Shown here: in pieces, positions 49,868 through 60,408 of the stretch
Numbering within the stretch: the first letter of the stretch is position 1
Layout: each line of letters starts with the position of its first letter
DNA from: Bradyrhizobium uaiense
GTDB lineage: Bacteria; Pseudomonadota; Alphaproteobacteria; Rhizobiales; Xanthobacteraceae
NCBI RefSeq assembly: GCF_010811875.1
Contig: NZ_VKHP01000016.1
Coordinates: 1 to 64,000 of the forward strand
Length of the DNA stretch: 64,000 nt
Direction: 5' to 3'
Made by a program: the position numbers and the translations under genes
The notes under the pieces: generated by a model
Told to the model about the DNA's origin: nothing
Seen by the model: only the letters and a program-made list of their open reading frames with translations
Databases searched by the model: none

Positions 49868-51019
49868 CTACGCGTAGGCGCGCTGAGCACTGGCGCCTTC
49901 CATCGATTCGATCTCGGTGCGCGGCCGCTGCCGCGTCAGCGCCAGCATCATGCCGACGCCATAGGCGAGCGAGACGAAGGACGAGCCGCCATAGGAGATG
50001 AACGGCAGCGTCATGCCCTTGGCCGGGATCAGTTGCAGATTGACCGCCATGTTGATGGTCGCCTGCACGCCGAACAGGATCGCGAGCCCCGACGCCGCAA
50101 AGCGCGAGAACATGTCCTCGGTGGCATAGGCGCGGGTCAGCGTGCGGATCACGATGAAGCCGAACAGCGCGACCAGCATCAGGCAGAGGATGATACCGAA
50201 CTCTTCCGCCGCGACCGCGAACACGAAGTCGGTGTGGCTGTCCGGCAGGCTGCGCTTGGCGATACCCTCGCCCGGCCCGAGTCCGAACCAGCCGCCGTTC
50301 CAGAACGCCTCCATCGCGGTGTCGACCTGGAAGGTGTCGCCGGAGGCGGGATTCATGAAGCGCTTGATGCGGCCCGCGACGTGCGGCACCAGCAAATAGG
50401 CGCCGAACAGGCCCGCGCCGGCGGCGCCGGCGAGCCCGAACACCCAGATCATCCGCATGCCCGCGATGAAGAACAGCGCTCCCCACACGGTGAGGATCAG
50501 CATGGTCTGACCGAAGTCCGGCTCCATCACCAGGAGCGTGACCAGCATCATCAAGAGCACCAGCGCCATCGAGGTCGCCGGCATCTCCGGCCGCTTGGTC
50601 GATTCCGCGAACAGCCAGGCCGCGACGATCACGAAGGCCGGCTTGGCGGCCTCCGAAGCCTGGATGTTGACGCCGAGCAGCGTGATCCAGCGCCGCGAGC
50701 CCTTGACCTCGGGCCCGATCAAAAGCGTGAGCACGATCAGCGCGATCGAGACTGCGAACACGATCAGCGCGGTGCGCCGGATCTGCCGCGGCGTCATGAA
50801 CGACACCCCGATCAGCACGATCAGCGACGGCACCAGGAACATGACGTGGCGGTTGAAGAAGTGGAACGGATCGAGCCCGATCCGGGTCGCCACCGGCGGG
50901 CTCGCCGCCAGCGACAGGATGACACCGGCCAGCATCAACGCGGCGATCGCCACAAGCAGCAACTTGTCGACGGTCCACCACCAGTCCGAGAACGGGGTGC
51001 GTTGGTCACGGGCGAGCAT
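49868..51019 (-). CDS. ftsW: Divisome SEDS glycosyltransferase FtsW
   Basis: Polytopic SEDS-family protein (383 aa, about 10 helices) that polymerises lipid II at the septum with FtsI. Motifs are VKGSRRWITLLGVNIQASE, the conserved catalytic-region sequence LVMEPDFGQTMLI, and FVFAVAAEEFGIILCL near residues 258-273. The C-terminal GMTLPFISYGGSSFVSLAYG is a SEDS signature. It lies between murD (229-bp repeat-filled gap) and murG. Confidence 0.96.
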   Translation of the reverse strand: MLARDQRTPFSDWWWTVDKLLLVAIAALMLAGVILSLAASPPVATRIGLDPFHFFNRHVMFLVPSLIVLIGVSFMTPRQIRRTALIVFAVSIALIVLTLLIGPEVKGSRRWITLLGVNIQASEAAKPAFVIVAAWLFAESTKRPEMPATSMALVLLMMLVTLLVMEPDFGQTMLILTVWGALFFIAGMRMIWVFGLAGAAGAGLFGAYLLVPHVAGRIKRFMNPASGDTFQVDTAMEAFWNGGWFGLGPGEGIAKRSLPDSHTDFVFAVAAEEFGIILCLMLVALFGFIVIRTLTRAYATEDMFSRFAASGLAILFGVQATINMAVNLQLIPAKGMTLPFISYGGSSFVSLAYGVGMMLALTRQRPRTEIESMEGASAQRAYA

Positions 51020-51136
51020 GGGTGTCCCCAGATGGCAGAGATAACGTCCATTCGTGGCGCAGGATGGTTTCCAAGGGGTTAACGGGATGCATCACTTTTG
51101 AGGGAGAGGTTTGGAAGCCTCGGCAAGCGCCATCGC

Positions 51137-51241
51137 CGTCATTCCGGGGCTCGCGAAGCGAGAGCCCGGAATCCATCAGGCCGCATCATCGTGGATCAAT
51201 GGATTCCGGGCTCGCGCCAAGAGGTGCGCCCCGGAATGACG
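51137..51241. repeat. GTCATTCCGGGGCTCGCG palindromic repeat between murD and ftsW
   Basis: CGTCATTCCGGGGCTCGCGA at one end and GCGCCCCGGAATGACG at the other are inverted, with GGAATCCAT and ATGGATTCC inside. It fills about half of the 51020-51248 gap; the rest is the ftsW leader. Confidence 0.88.
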
Positions 51242-51248
51242 GAGCAAA

Positions 51249-52649
51249 TCACACCACCGGCTTCACGCCCGGCAGTGCCTGGACGATGTCGCGGAAAGCC
51301 GCGCCGCGGATTTCGAAATTGCGGTACTGGTCGAACGACGCACAGGCCGGCGACAGCAGCACGACAGCTTCCGCAAGTCCCGAAATTTCTGCATCGCGCG
51401 CGGCGCTGGCGATCGCGACGTCGAGCGTGCCGGACATGTCGTGCGGCACGCGATCGCCCAGCGTGCCGGAGAACTCCGCCGCCGCTTCACCGATCAGATA
51501 GGCCTTGCGGATGCGCGGGAAATATTCTGACAGACCGGTGATGCCGCCGGCCTTCGGCTTGCCGCCGGCGATCCAGTAGATGTCGGCGAACGACGACAGC
51601 GCATGCGCCGCCGCATCCGCATTTGTGCCCTTGGAGTCGTTGACGAACAGCACGTTGCCGCGGCGGCCGACCTGCTCCATGCGGTGCGCGAGGCCCGGAA
51701 AGCTGCGCAGCCCGTTCTGCAACACATCCGTGGCGATCCCCATCGCCAGCGCGCAGGCAGAGGCGCAGGCCGCGTTCTGCGCATTGTGCAGGCCGCGCAG
51801 CGAGCCGATGCCCCCCAGGCGCGCGATCTCGCTGCGTGCCGCGCCCGAAGCGCGCACGATGGTCTCGTGCTCGACATAGAGACCGTCGGGCAGCGGGTTC
51901 TTCACGGAGATGCGCACCACACGCTTGCCGACGCGATCGAGCCGGTCGGCGATGTTGCGGCACCAGCCGTCATCGACGCCGACGATCGCGGTACCGCCCT
52001 GCTGCACGCCGGCAACCAGCCGCTCCTTCACCGCCGCATAGTGCTCGAGCGTACCGTGGCGATCGATGTGGTCTTCGCTGATGTTGATCAGGATGCCGAC
52101 CGAAGGATCGAGCGACGGCGCGAGGTCGATCTGGTAGGACGACATCTCGATCGCATGGACGCGCCCCATCCGCGGCGGCTCCAGCGACAGGATCGCGGTG
52201 CCGATATTGCCGCCCATCTGGGTGTCGTAGCCGGCAACCTTCATCAGGTGCGCGATCAGCGCTGTCGTGGTCGACTTGCCGTTGGTTCCGGTGATGGCGA
52301 CGAACGGCGCATTCGGCGCGTGACGGCGCCGCTCGCGGCAGAACAGTTCGACGTCGCCGATCACCTCGCAGCCCACCTCGCGCGCCTTCAGCACGCTCCA
52401 ATGCGGCGCCGGATGCGTCAGCGGCGCGCCGGGGGTCAGGATCAGCGCAGCGAAATTCGCCCACGACACGGTGCGAAGATCAGCGGTGGTGAAGCCGGCC
52501 TGTGCCGCCCGGGCGACATTGTCGGCATTGTCGTCGGCCGCGATCACCTCCGCGCCACCGGCCTTCAACGCCTGGCAGCTCGCGAGCCCGGAGCCGCCGA
52601 GCCCGAACACCGCGACCGTCTTGCCCGAGAAGGAGGTGACCGGGATCAT
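51249..52649 (-). CDS. murD: UDP-N-acetylmuramoylalanine--D-glutamate ligase MurD
   Basis: Mur ligase (466 aa) adding D-Glu. It starts [20 protein letters not shown]. The ATP loop is [20 protein letters not shown] (about 113-132), and the UDP-binding part includes [20 protein letters not shown]. The C-terminal domain has [20 protein letters not shown] and [11 protein letters not shown]. The open frame continues upstream to 53015 but that part is shadow of mraY. ATG 52649 is 8 bp after the mraY stop. Confidence 0.96.
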   Translation of the reverse strand: MIPVTSFSGKTVAVFGLGGSGLASCQALKAGGAEVIAADDNADNVARAAQAGFTTADLRTVSWANFAALILTPGAPLTHPAPHWSVLKAREVGCEVIGDVELFCRERRRHAPNAPFVAITGTNGKSTTTALIAHLMKVAGYDTQMGGNIGTAILSLEPPRMGRVHAIEMSSYQIDLAPSLDPSVGILINISEDHIDRHGTLEHYAAVKERLVAGVQQGGTAIVGVDDGWCRNIADRLDRVGKRVVRISVKNPLPDGLYVEHETIVRASGAARSEIARLGGIGSLRGLHNAQNAACASACALAMGIATDVLQNGLRSFPGLAHRMEQVGRRGNVLFVNDSKGTNADAAAHALSSFADIYWIAGGKPKAGGITGLSEYFPRIRKAYLIGEAAAEFSGTLGDRVPHDMSGTLDVAIASAARDAEISGLAEAVVLLSPACASFDQYRNFEIRGAAFRDIVQALPGVKPVV

Positions 52650-52657
52650 GATGGCGC

Positions 52658-53764
52658 TCAGCGCAGCTTGAGGGTGGAGAGGCCGGCGAGCGCCAGCATC
52701 ACCGAGATGATCCAGAACCGGATCACGATCTGCGGCTCGGTCCAGCCCTTCTGCTCGAAATGATGGTGCAGCGGCGCCATCCGGAACACGCGTTTTCCCG
52801 TGAGCTTGAACGAGGTGACCTGGACGATGACCGAGACGGCTTCGAGCACGAACAGTCCGCCGATCACCGCCAGCACGATCTCGTGCTTCACCGCAACTGC
52901 GGTGGCGCCCAGCATGCCGCCGAGCGCGAGCGAGCCGGTATCGCCCATGAAGATCGAGGCCGGCGGCGCGTTGAACCAGAGGAAGCCCAGGCCCGCGCCC
53001 AACACCGCGCCGCACAGCACCGCCAGTTCGCCGGTGCCGGCGACGTAATTGATCTGCAGGTATTCGGCGAACACCGCGTTGCCGGTGAGGTACGAGATCA
53101 AGCCGAAGCTCGCGGCGGCGATCATGACCGGCACGATGGCAAGGCCGTCGAGGCCGTCGGTAAGGTTCACCGCGTTGCCGGCGCCGACCATGACGAAGGC
53201 GCCGAAGATCACGAAGAACCAGCCGAAATTGATCACGAGGTCCTTGAAGAACGGAATCACAAGCGAGGTCGAGGAGACGTCGCGGCCGAGCCGGACCAAC
53301 GCGTAGGTGGCGGCAAGCCCGATCGCGGCCTCGATCAACAGCCGCAGCTTGCCGGCGAAGCCACTGTGTGACTGCTTTGTGACCTTCAAATAATCGTCAT
53401 AGAAGCCGACGAAGCCGAAGCCGAGCGTCACCGCCAGCACGATCCAGACATAGGGATTGAGCGGATTGGCCCAGAGCAGCGTCGACACCACGAGCCCGGA
53501 CAGGATCATCAGCCCGCCCATGGTGGGCGTGCCCTTCTTGGAGATCAGATGCGACTGCGGCCCGTCGGTGCGGATCGGCTGCCCCTTGCCCTGCCGCAAC
53601 CGCAAATGATCGATGATCCAGGGCCCGAACAGGAACACGAACAGCGCGCCGGTCACCATCGCTCCGCCGGTGCGGAACGTGATGTAGCGGAACACGTTCA
53701 GCGCGCTGCGGAATGCCCCAAACCCCGGAACGGTGTTGGACAGTTCGATCAACCAGTAGAACAT
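52658..53764 (-). CDS. mraY: Phospho-N-acetylmuramoyl-pentapeptide transferase MraY
   Basis: Polytopic enzyme (368 aa, about 10 helices) that attaches the UDP-MurNAc pentapeptide to undecaprenyl phosphate, making lipid I. Motifs are [11 protein letters not shown], the magnesium-binding [20 protein letters not shown], and the uridine-region [12 protein letters not shown] near the C-terminus. It is 10 bp after murF and 8 bp before murD. Confidence 0.97.
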   Translation of the reverse strand: MFYWLIELSNTVPGFGAFRSALNVFRYITFRTGGAMVTGALFVFLFGPWIIDHLRLRQGKGQPIRTDGPQSHLISKKGTPTMGGLMILSGLVVSTLLWANPLNPYVWIVLAVTLGFGFVGFYDDYLKVTKQSHSGFAGKLRLLIEAAIGLAATYALVRLGRDVSSTSLVIPFFKDLVINFGWFFVIFGAFVMVGAGNAVNLTDGLDGLAIVPVMIAAASFGLISYLTGNAVFAEYLQINYVAGTGELAVLCGAVLGAGLGFLWFNAPPASIFMGDTGSLALGGMLGATAVAVKHEIVLAVIGGLFVLEAVSVIVQVTSFKLTGKRVFRMAPLHHHFEQKGWTEPQIVIRFWIISVMLALAGLSTLKLR

Positions 53765-53774
53765 TCAAAAAGTC

Positions 53775-55208
53775 CTATACCGCCTCTTCGTGCGCGGCCT
53801 TGTCGGGGAAGCGTTTTTCCAGCGCGCTGACAATGACCTTCATCTTCGATCCCAGCGAGCCCTTCACCATGATCACGTCACCGGCACGGACCGCGGCGAC
53901 CGCCTGCGCTTCGAGCGCCGCCGAACTCTCGGCATAGCCTCCCCGCTTGCCGGTGGAAAGGGCATCCCACAAATTCCGCATCAGCGGACCACAACAATAT
54001 ACGAGGTCGACGCGGTTGGCCGCGACGGCCTCGGCGAGGCCGCGGTGCAGGTCGGGCCCGGTCGGCCCGAGTTCGAGCATGTCGCCGAGCACGGCAATGC
54101 GCCGGCCATGCGGTCCGACCTTAGCCTGGCCGAGCACGTTGAGGGCTGCGCCCATCGAGGCCGGGTTGGCGTTGTAGCTCTCGTCGATCAGCGTCGCCTC
54201 GCCATGGCCGACCTCGACGGTACGGCGGAGACCGCGACCGGTCGGCGCCTCGAGCTGCGACAGCGACAGCGCCGCGCGCGCGATGTCGGCGCCGAGCAGC
54301 GAGGCGCCCGCGAGCACCGCGAGCGAGTTCATCGCCATGTGGCGGCCGGACATGCCGATCTTGTAGGTGATGTCGTGGTCCAGGATATCCGCATGCACCG
54401 CCGAGCAGGTCGCGTGCAGCGAGAGGTCGAGCAGCCGTGCCTCGGCGCGCTTGTCGGCGCCGAACGAGACGATGCGCGAGATGCCGGCCTTCCTGGCCTG
54501 CTTCTGCAACCGCGCGAACTGTCCATTGTCGCGGTTGAGCACGACCGCACCGCCAGGTTCGACGCCTGAAAAAATCTCCGCCTTGGCGTCGGCAATCGCC
54601 TCGATGCCGGCGAAGAATTCAAGATGCACCGGCTCGATCGTGGTGATGACGGCGACATGCGGCCGCACCATCTTCACCAGCGGCGTGATCTCGCCGGCAT
54701 GGTTCATGCCGATCTCGAACACCGCAAAGCGCGTGCTCGCCGGACAGCGCGCCAGCGACAGCGGCACGCCCCAATGATTGTTGAACGACGCCACCGACGC
54801 ATGGGTCTCGCCCTGCGCCGACAGCACACGCCGCAGCGCCTCCTTGGTCGAGGTCTTGCCGACCGAACCGGTCACCGCAATGATCTGCGCGCTGAGCCGC
54901 GCACGCGAGGCGTGCGCAAGCTCGACGAGGCCGGCGAGCACATCGTCGACCACCAGCAGCGGCGCGTCGGCGGGAAATTTTGCGCGCTGCGCGGCCTCGA
55001 CCACCGCAAGCCCGGCGCCGGCCTTCAGCGCCGTCTCGACGAAGGCGTGGCCGTCATGGACGTCGCCCTTGATCGCGAAATACGCCTCGCCCGGCGCGAT
55101 GGTACGGCTGTCAATCGAGAGCCCGGTGACACCGTCCGGCAGCGTGCCTTGCGTCGCGGCGCGCATCGCCGTCGCCATCGCATCAGACGTCCATAACAGC
55201 GTGCTCAT
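53775..55208 (-). CDS. murF: UDP-MurNAc-tripeptide--D-alanyl-D-alanine ligase MurF
   Basis: Mur ligase (477 aa) adding the D-Ala-D-Ala dipeptide made by Ddl. N-terminal VTGLSIDSRTIAPGEAYFAI is the UDP-MurNAc-binding pattern. The ATP loop is IIAVTGSVGKTSTKEALRRV, followed by FNNHWGVPLSLARCP and EIGMNHAGEI, MurF signatures. The C-terminal domain includes DESYNANPASMGAALNVL. Its ATG overlaps the murE stop by 4 bp. Confidence 0.97.
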   Translation of the reverse strand: MSTLLWTSDAMATAMRAATQGTLPDGVTGLSIDSRTIAPGEAYFAIKGDVHDGHAFVETALKAGAGLAVVEAAQRAKFPADAPLLVVDDVLAGLVELAHASRARLSAQIIAVTGSVGKTSTKEALRRVLSAQGETHASVASFNNHWGVPLSLARCPASTRFAVFEIGMNHAGEITPLVKMVRPHVAVITTIEPVHLEFFAGIEAIADAKAEIFSGVEPGGAVVLNRDNGQFARLQKQARKAGISRIVSFGADKRAEARLLDLSLHATCSAVHADILDHDITYKIGMSGRHMAMNSLAVLAGASLLGADIARAALSLSQLEAPTGRGLRRTVEVGHGEATLIDESYNANPASMGAALNVLGQAKVGPHGRRIAVLGDMLELGPTGPDLHRGLAEAVAANRVDLVYCCGPLMRNLWDALSTGKRGGYAESSAALEAQAVAAVRAGDVIMVKGSLGSKMKVIVSALEKRFPDKAAHEEAV

Positions 55209-56674
55209 GCGCCCTCCGCAGCCAAAGCGGCAGCAACCGCCTCATGATCGCTGAACGGCAGCGTCGTGCTGCCGACGATCTGCCCGACCTCGTGGCCCTT
55301 GCCGGCCACGACCAGCGCATCGCCCGGCTCGAGAGCCGCAATGCCGGCACGGATCGCGGCGGCGCGGTCGCCGATCTCGCGCGCGCCCCTTGCGGTTGCC
55401 ATGATCGCGGCGCGGATAGCCTCGGGCTTCTCGCTGCGCGGATTGTCGTCGGTGACGATAATGTGATCGGCATTCTCGGCCGCGATCGCGCCCATGATCG
55501 GACGTTTGCCGGCGTCGCGGTCGCCGCCGGCGCCGAAGATCACGACCAGCTTGCGCCTGGCATAAGGCCGCAGCGCCTGCAGCGCCTTGGCGAGCGCATC
55601 GGGCTTGTGCGCATAATCGACGAAGATCGGCGCGCCATTGTGCTCGCCGACGAATTCCAGCCGACCCTTTGCGCCTTCGAGATGCGCGAGGCAGCCGAAC
55701 ACGTCGTCCGCCGCGCTGCCGGTGCCGATCGCAAGGCCGGCTGCGACCAGCGCGTTCTCGATCTGGAATTCGCCGACCAGCGGCAGCCGGATTGCGTGCC
55801 TGCGGCCGCGATGTTCGATCGCGAGCTTCTGGGCAAAGCCTTCGATCGCGGCGTCCGTGAGCTTGATGCCATCGGCGGCATCGGCGTTGCGGCCGACCGC
55901 GATGATGCACAAGCCGCGCGCGCGCGCTGCGCCGATTACCTCGGGCGAGCAATCATGATCGGCAGAGATCACGGCGGTGCCGCCGTCGACGACGAGATCG
56001 CGGAACAGCCGGAGTTTTGCGTTCAGGTAGTGCGCGACATCGGGATGATAGTCCATGTGATCGCGCGACAGATTGGTGAAGCCGCCGGCGGCGATGCGCA
56101 CGCCGTCAAGCCGATACTGGTCGAGGCCGTGCGATGAGGCTTCGAAGGCGAGATGCGTGACGCCGTCGCCCGTGATCTCGTCGAGCTGGCGATGCAGCGC
56201 GATCGGGTCGGGCGTGGTCAGCGAGCCGTAGACGGTGCGCTTGTCCGAGACGAGGCCGATGGTGCCGATGCTCGCGGAGGAATGACCGAGCCGCTGCCAG
56301 ATCTGGCGCGTGAACGCCGCGACCGAGGTCTTGCCGCTGGTGCCGGTCACCGCCGCGATCGTCGCGGGCTGGCGCGGGTAGAATTTGGCGGCGGCGAGCG
56401 CCAGTGCGCGGCGCGGATTTGGCGTCGTCACAAACGGCACGCGGAGGGCCGCCTGCGGCGGATGGTCGCCGGCAACAGCGACCGCGCCCGCAGCAATCGC
56501 CGCATCGACGAAACGCGCGCCGTCGGTCTTGCTGCCCGCCAATGCGAAGAACAGGTCGCCCGGCTTCACCGCACGGCTGTCGACCACAAGCCCGCCGACG
56601 ACAACGGCGTCAGCACTTGGATCGTCCCTTGGATCGATCGTGGCATCGGCGCTGAAGAGGTCGCGAAGTCTCAT
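55205..56674 (-). CDS. murE: UDP-MurNAc-L-alanyl-D-glutamate--meso-diaminopimelate ligase MurE
   Basis: Mur ligase (489 aa) adding the third residue. The ATP loop is IAAVTGTSGKTSVAAFTRQI. The TTPDPIALH and FEASSHGLDQYRLDG motifs are conserved. The amino-acid-specificity loop is DDNPRSEKP, the DNPR form that marks meso-diaminopimelate as substrate. The frame reaches 56809, but homology starts at MRLRDLFSADATIDP (ATG 56674, GGAAG upstream). It follows ftsI by 49 bp and overlaps murF by 4 bp. Confidence 0.97.
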   Translation of the reverse strand: MRLRDLFSADATIDPRDDPSADAVVVGGLVVDSRAVKPGDLFFALAGSKTDGARFVDAAIAAGAVAVAGDHPPQAALRVPFVTTPNPRRALALAAAKFYPRQPATIAAVTGTSGKTSVAAFTRQIWQRLGHSSASIGTIGLVSDKRTVYGSLTTPDPIALHRQLDEITGDGVTHLAFEASSHGLDQYRLDGVRIAAGGFTNLSRDHMDYHPDVAHYLNAKLRLFRDLVVDGGTAVISADHDCSPEVIGAARARGLCIIAVGRNADAADGIKLTDAAIEGFAQKLAIEHRGRRHAIRLPLVGEFQIENALVAAGLAIGTGSAADDVFGCLAHLEGAKGRLEFVGEHNGAPIFVDYAHKPDALAKALQALRPYARRKLVVIFGAGGDRDAGKRPIMGAIAAENADHIIVTDDNPRSEKPEAIRAAIMATARGAREIGDRAAAIRAGIAALEPGDALVVAGKGHEVGQIVGSTTLPFSDHEAVAAALAAEGA

Positions 56675-56723
56675 GATCTTCCAGTCTGGCCGGCGCCGTT
56701 CTGGCGCCGCGTGAATATACGCC

Positions 56724-58484
56724 TTACTGGGTTGCTCTAGATGCCGCAAGAATAAGGCGGTCGGACGGCGGCAGGTCGAATCGCGGTTCAACGCCCAAAA
56801 GCGGCGCAATTCGGGCGATCACGTTGCCGCCGGTCGGCACCGCATTCCAGCCCGAGGTGATGAAACCGTGTGTTTCCGGCGTCGTCTGCGGCTCGTCCAG
56901 CATAATCAGAATCTGGTACTTCGGATCGTCGGCCGGCATGATCGCGGTGAAGGAGTTGAGCACCCGCTTCTTGGCATAGCGGCCGTTGATCACCTTCTCC
57001 GACGTGCCGGTCTTGCCGCCGACATAGTAGCCCTTGACGTCGGCGGTCTTGGCGGTGCCGATCTCGGCGTTGAGCCGCATCAGATAGCGCATCTTGTCCG
57101 AGGTCTCGGGCTTGATGACCCGCTTCGCCAGCGCCATCGCTTCTTGCTCGGTGCGCTTCATAAAGGTCGGCGGAATCAAATAGCCGCCGTTGACCAGCGC
57201 GTTGATGCCCATCACCGCCTGCAGCGGCGCCACCGACAGGCCCTGGCCAAATGCGATGGTCACCGTGTTCAGTTCGCCCCAGCGGCGCGGCACCAACGGG
57301 GCCGCGCTCTCCGGCAACTCGGTGCGCAGCCGGGTCAACTGGCCCATCTTGGCCAGGAAGGCCTTGTGCGCCTCGACGCCCTGGCCGAGCGCGATCCGCG
57401 CGGCGCCGATATTGGACGAGTAGGTGAACACTTCCTTGGTGTTGATGAAACGTCCGAGCGAATGGCTGTCATGAATGGTGAACTTGCCGTAGTGCAGGTT
57501 TCCCCGCGCATCCCACGACGAGTTCAGGTTGATCTTGCCGCTATCCAGCGCCATCGCCAGCGTGAACGCCTTGAAGGTCGAGCCCATCTCGTAGACGCCC
57601 GTGGTCAGGCGGTTGATGCGATCAGGATCGTGCGCTTCCTTCGGATTGTTCGGATCGAAATCCGGCAGCGACACCATCGCCACGATCTCGCCGGTGCGCA
57701 CGTTGGAGACGAGGCCGGAGGCGGCCTTGGCCTTGAACTTCTCCTTCGCCTTGATCAGTTCGTCGCGCAGCGCATGCTCGACGCGCAGGTCGATCGACAA
57801 TTCGACCGGCTTCTGCAGCCGGTCGGTGGCGAAGCCCGCGCGATGCAGATCGGCCAGACCGTTATTGTCCAGCCACTTCTCCATGCCGGCGATGCCCTGG
57901 TTGTCGATGTTGACGAGGCCGATCAGGTGGGCGACCTCGTTGCCGGTCGGATAGACGCGCTTGTTCTCGCGCAGGAAGCCGACGCCGGGAAGGCCGAGGC
58001 GATGGATGTCGAGCTGCTGCTTCGGCGTGATCTCGCGCTTGAGCCAAACAAAACCCTTGCGCGACGACAGACGGTCGCGCACTTCGCCGGTGTCGAGATC
58101 GGGCAAGGCCGCGGTCAGCAGCTCGATCGCCTCGTCCTTGTCGATCAGGCGGCGCGGCTCGGCGAACAGGCTCGGCGCCTTGACGTCGGTGGCGAGGATT
58201 TCGCCGTTGCGGTCGGTGATGTCGGGCCTGGCGGTTGCGATCGCGTCCTGTGAGGCGGTGCGCCGCGCGCCATGGCTGTCGGCGCCGACGGCGAACAGCA
58301 CCAGACGTCCGGCCAGCACACAATAGACCGCGGCGAAAGCGAGAATGGCAAGGCCAACGCGTGCGCGCGCCTTGGCGGCACGGTCCACATTGTTGCCGTA
58401 CAGCAGCGTGCGGATCAGCCGCGCGCGCCAGGGTTCAGCCGGCTTGTTGGCGGGTGCCGGATCGGTCATGGCTGGTCCCGTCAT
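56724..58484 (-). CDS. ftsI: Septal peptidoglycan transpeptidase FtsI (PBP3)
   Basis: Class B penicillin-binding protein (586 aa), cross-linking septal peptidoglycan with FtsW. One membrane helix near residues 45-65 ([20 protein letters not shown]) follows a basic cytoplasmic tail. The catalytic triad of motifs is GSTFK (Ser about 302), YSSN and GGKTGTSEK (Lys about 491). The long frame to 58760 is antisense shadow. ATG 58484 has GGGAG 8 bases upstream and overlaps the ftsL stop by 4 bp. Confidence 0.97.
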   Translation of the reverse strand: MTGPAMTDPAPANKPAEPWRARLIRTLLYGNNVDRAAKARARVGLAILAFAAVYCVLAGRLVLFAVGADSHGARRTASQDAIATARPDITDRNGEILATDVKAPSLFAEPRRLIDKDEAIELLTAALPDLDTGEVRDRLSSRKGFVWLKREITPKQQLDIHRLGLPGVGFLRENKRVYPTGNEVAHLIGLVNIDNQGIAGMEKWLDNNGLADLHRAGFATDRLQKPVELSIDLRVEHALRDELIKAKEKFKAKAASGLVSNVRTGEIVAMVSLPDFDPNNPKEAHDPDRINRLTTGVYEMGSTFKAFTLAMALDSGKINLNSSWDARGNLHYGKFTIHDSHSLGRFINTKEVFTYSSNIGAARIALGQGVEAHKAFLAKMGQLTRLRTELPESAAPLVPRRWGELNTVTIAFGQGLSVAPLQAVMGINALVNGGYLIPPTFMKRTEQEAMALAKRVIKPETSDKMRYLMRLNAEIGTAKTADVKGYYVGGKTGTSEKVINGRYAKKRVLNSFTAIMPADDPKYQILIMLDEPQTTPETHGFITSGWNAVPTGGNVIARIAPLLGVEPRFDLPPSDRLILAASRATQ

Positions 58485-58918
58485 TGCTGGTCTCCCCCGC
58501 CCTGCTCGGAATCCTCGGTTGGCGCGGGCTGGTCGGTCGCCGGCTTGTCGATCGATCCGGTCGTGCTGTCGGGCGCGGCGGCGGCCTCGATGGTGCCGAT
58601 CATCGCGCCGATCGGATCGCGCGAACCGGGCCGCGTGAAGCTCGGCGGCCGTTCCGGCAGGTTCTTCAGGGAATCGTACTGGTTGGCGTTGACCGGCTTC
58701 AACGGCAGATGGCGTTCGGCAAGCCCTTGCAGCCGGAGCGGCGCATCGAGCTTGGCCCATTCGGCACGCAAGGTCGCGATCGCGTTGCGCTGCTCGCGGA
58801 TCTCGGCATTGAGCTGCAGCACGCGTTCGACGCGCGCGGTCGATTCCATCTTGATCCGGTAGACGTAGGATGCCGCGAAGATCAGCATGCCGATGACGAG
58901 GAGGTGGAGAAGGCGCAT
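58481..58918 (-). CDS. ftsL: Cell division protein FtsL
   Basis: Small bitopic divisome protein (145 aa). The membrane helix is near the N-terminus (LLHLLVIGMLIFAASYVY), followed by a leucine-zipper-like coiled coil (VLQLNAEIREQRNAIATLRA). The last 60 residues (RDPIGAMIGTIEAAAAPDST onwards) are low-complexity and acidic, a likely disordered periplasmic tail. Identification rests on position between rsmH and ftsI as well as on the helix plus coil pattern. It lies 2 bp after rsmH and overlaps ftsI by 4 bp. Confidence 0.88.
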   Translation of the reverse strand: MRLLHLLVIGMLIFAASYVYRIKMESTARVERVLQLNAEIREQRNAIATLRAEWAKLDAPLRLQGLAERHLPLKPVNANQYDSLKNLPERPPSFTRPGSRDPIGAMIGTIEAAAAPDSTTGSIDKPATDQPAPTEDSEQGGGDQQ

Positions 58919-58920
58919 CG

Positions 58921-59916
58921 TCAGCCTCCCCGCCTCAGGTCGGACAGCCGCGGCCAGGACGGCAGGTCGTCGTCCGCATGCCCCGGCGCCGTGGTGCGTT
59001 CGGCCGCGCGCAGTTTTGCGGAACGCGCGCGCGGGTTCGCCGCGATCTCCGCATCGGAGGGCACAACCGGGCGCTTGGTCAGGATCTGGAAGCTCGGCGC
59101 TGGCTGCGCGACCTCGGGCAGATGCCGCGAGCCGCCCGCGACCTTGCCGCGCTCAGTGAGGAAGTTCTTGACGATGCGGTCTTCCAGCGAATGGAACGAG
59201 ACCACCGCGAGCCGCCCGCCCGGTTTCAGCACGCGCTCGGCCGCAGCGAGCGCCAGGTGCAGCTCGTCGAGCTCTTCATTGACGAAGATGCGCAGCGCCT
59301 GAAAGGTCCGCGTCGCCGGATGGATTTCGTTCGGCTTGGCGCGCACGACCTTCGCGACAATCTCGGCCAGCGCCTCGGTCGTCGTGATCGGCGCGTCCTT
59401 GCGCGCAGCGACGATGGCGCGGGCAACGCCGCGCGAATGGCGCTCCTCGCCGAAGATATAGATGATGTCGGCGAGCTGTTTCTCGGAAGCGGTTGCGACC
59501 ACATCGGCCGCGGAGGGGCCGCTCTGGGCCATCCGCATGTCGAGCGGGCCTCCCAGGCGGAAGGAGAAGCCACGCTCGGCCTGATCGAGCTGCATCGAGG
59601 AGACGCCGACATCCATCACGACGCCGTCGACCTTCTCCACCCCCTGCGATGCACAGACCTCGGCAAGATCGGAGAAGCGGTTTTCGACCAGCGTCAGGCG
59701 GCCGCCCGCGCCGTCGACCAGATCGAAGCCGCCTGTGATCGCAGTGCGGTCGCGGTCGATACCGATGACACGCGTGTCAGCGACGTCGAGGATCATGCGG
59801 CTGTAACCGCCGGCGCCGAAGGTCGCATCGACATAGATGCCGCCGGCGCGCGGATCGAGATAGGCGACCGCCTCGCGGCCCAGCACGGAAATGTGACGCG
59901 GCGCACGCTCGCTCAT
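58921..59916 (-). CDS. rsmH: 16S rRNA (cytosine-N4)-methyltransferase RsmH (MraW)
   Basis: SAM-dependent methyltransferase (331 aa) for N4 of C1402 in 16S rRNA. It opens [20 protein letters not shown]. The SAM motif is [17 protein letters not shown], followed by [10 protein letters not shown] and [20 protein letters not shown], the RsmH signature. The C-terminal part has [20 protein letters not shown]. The frame to 60156 is not homologous; ATG 59916 is chosen. It is the first gene of the main dcw operon here. Confidence 0.96.
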   Translation of the reverse strand: MSERAPRHISVLGREAVAYLDPRAGGIYVDATFGAGGYSRMILDVADTRVIGIDRDRTAITGGFDLVDGAGGRLTLVENRFSDLAEVCASQGVEKVDGVVMDVGVSSMQLDQAERGFSFRLGGPLDMRMAQSGPSAADVVATASEKQLADIIYIFGEERHSRGVARAIVAARKDAPITTTEALAEIVAKVVRAKPNEIHPATRTFQALRIFVNEELDELHLALAAAERVLKPGGRLAVVSFHSLEDRIVKNFLTERGKVAGGSRHLPEVAQPAPSFQILTKRPVVPSDAEIAANPRARSAKLRAAERTTAPGHADDDLPSWPRLSDLRRGG

Positions 59917-60408
59917 GCGCCGCCCCCGGGAAGGGCCGCGTAACTGGCATGCAAGCTGGCTGCGCGCCGACTCATTGCGCCTCGAATCCTCGCGCCTTGT
60001 CTGAGCGCCTCGGTGAAAAAGCCGCTGCGTGAACCCAGCGCCAACTCCCGTCCTCGGTCGCAAAACCTGATATCCGACCGGAATTGGGAGGGTTTCCATG
60101 GGATTTCGCGCAACAGCGGACCTTGGCCGTCCCCCGAAACCGGTTCGGCACTTCACCTCTCAGTAACGGCACTTAACGTTAAGAAAACGTTGATGAAGGG
60201 TTAGCGGAATCGCGCGACTTTAGTCCGCATTCGAGTGATACCCTCGGCATCCTCCCGGCATCCCCTCGGCCCGCGCTCCGGGCATCATTGCGCGTTCGGG
60301 AACCGGCAGGGCCGATTGCGCGGCCCGCACGGTAAGGAAATAGTAAACGCCTATTTGTTTATCCATATGTCAAAATGCTTTCTTCTGGTTCGGGTTTGAG
60401 TGATTCGT
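59917..60408. other. Divergent promoter region of the dcw operon and amidase gene; no mraZ
   Basis: 492 bases with no convincing gene, although mraZ is usual in this position. Short open frames exist but show no MraZ motif (no LDxKGR). The part 60155-60380 is AT-richer, with TTAACGTTAAGAAAACGTT near 60173 and TAGTAAACGCCTATTTGTTT near 60341, plausible promoter material for both strands. Confidence 0.7.

Noticed and set aside
49706-51082. Long plus-strand frame opposite ftsW
   Set aside because: His/Arg/Asp-rich antisense shadow; ftsW is certain from its SEDS motifs.
59913-60172. Short minus-strand frames upstream of rsmH as a possible mraZ
   Set aside because: No MraZ motif (LDxKGR or a second copy), too short, and Arg/Ser-rich composition.
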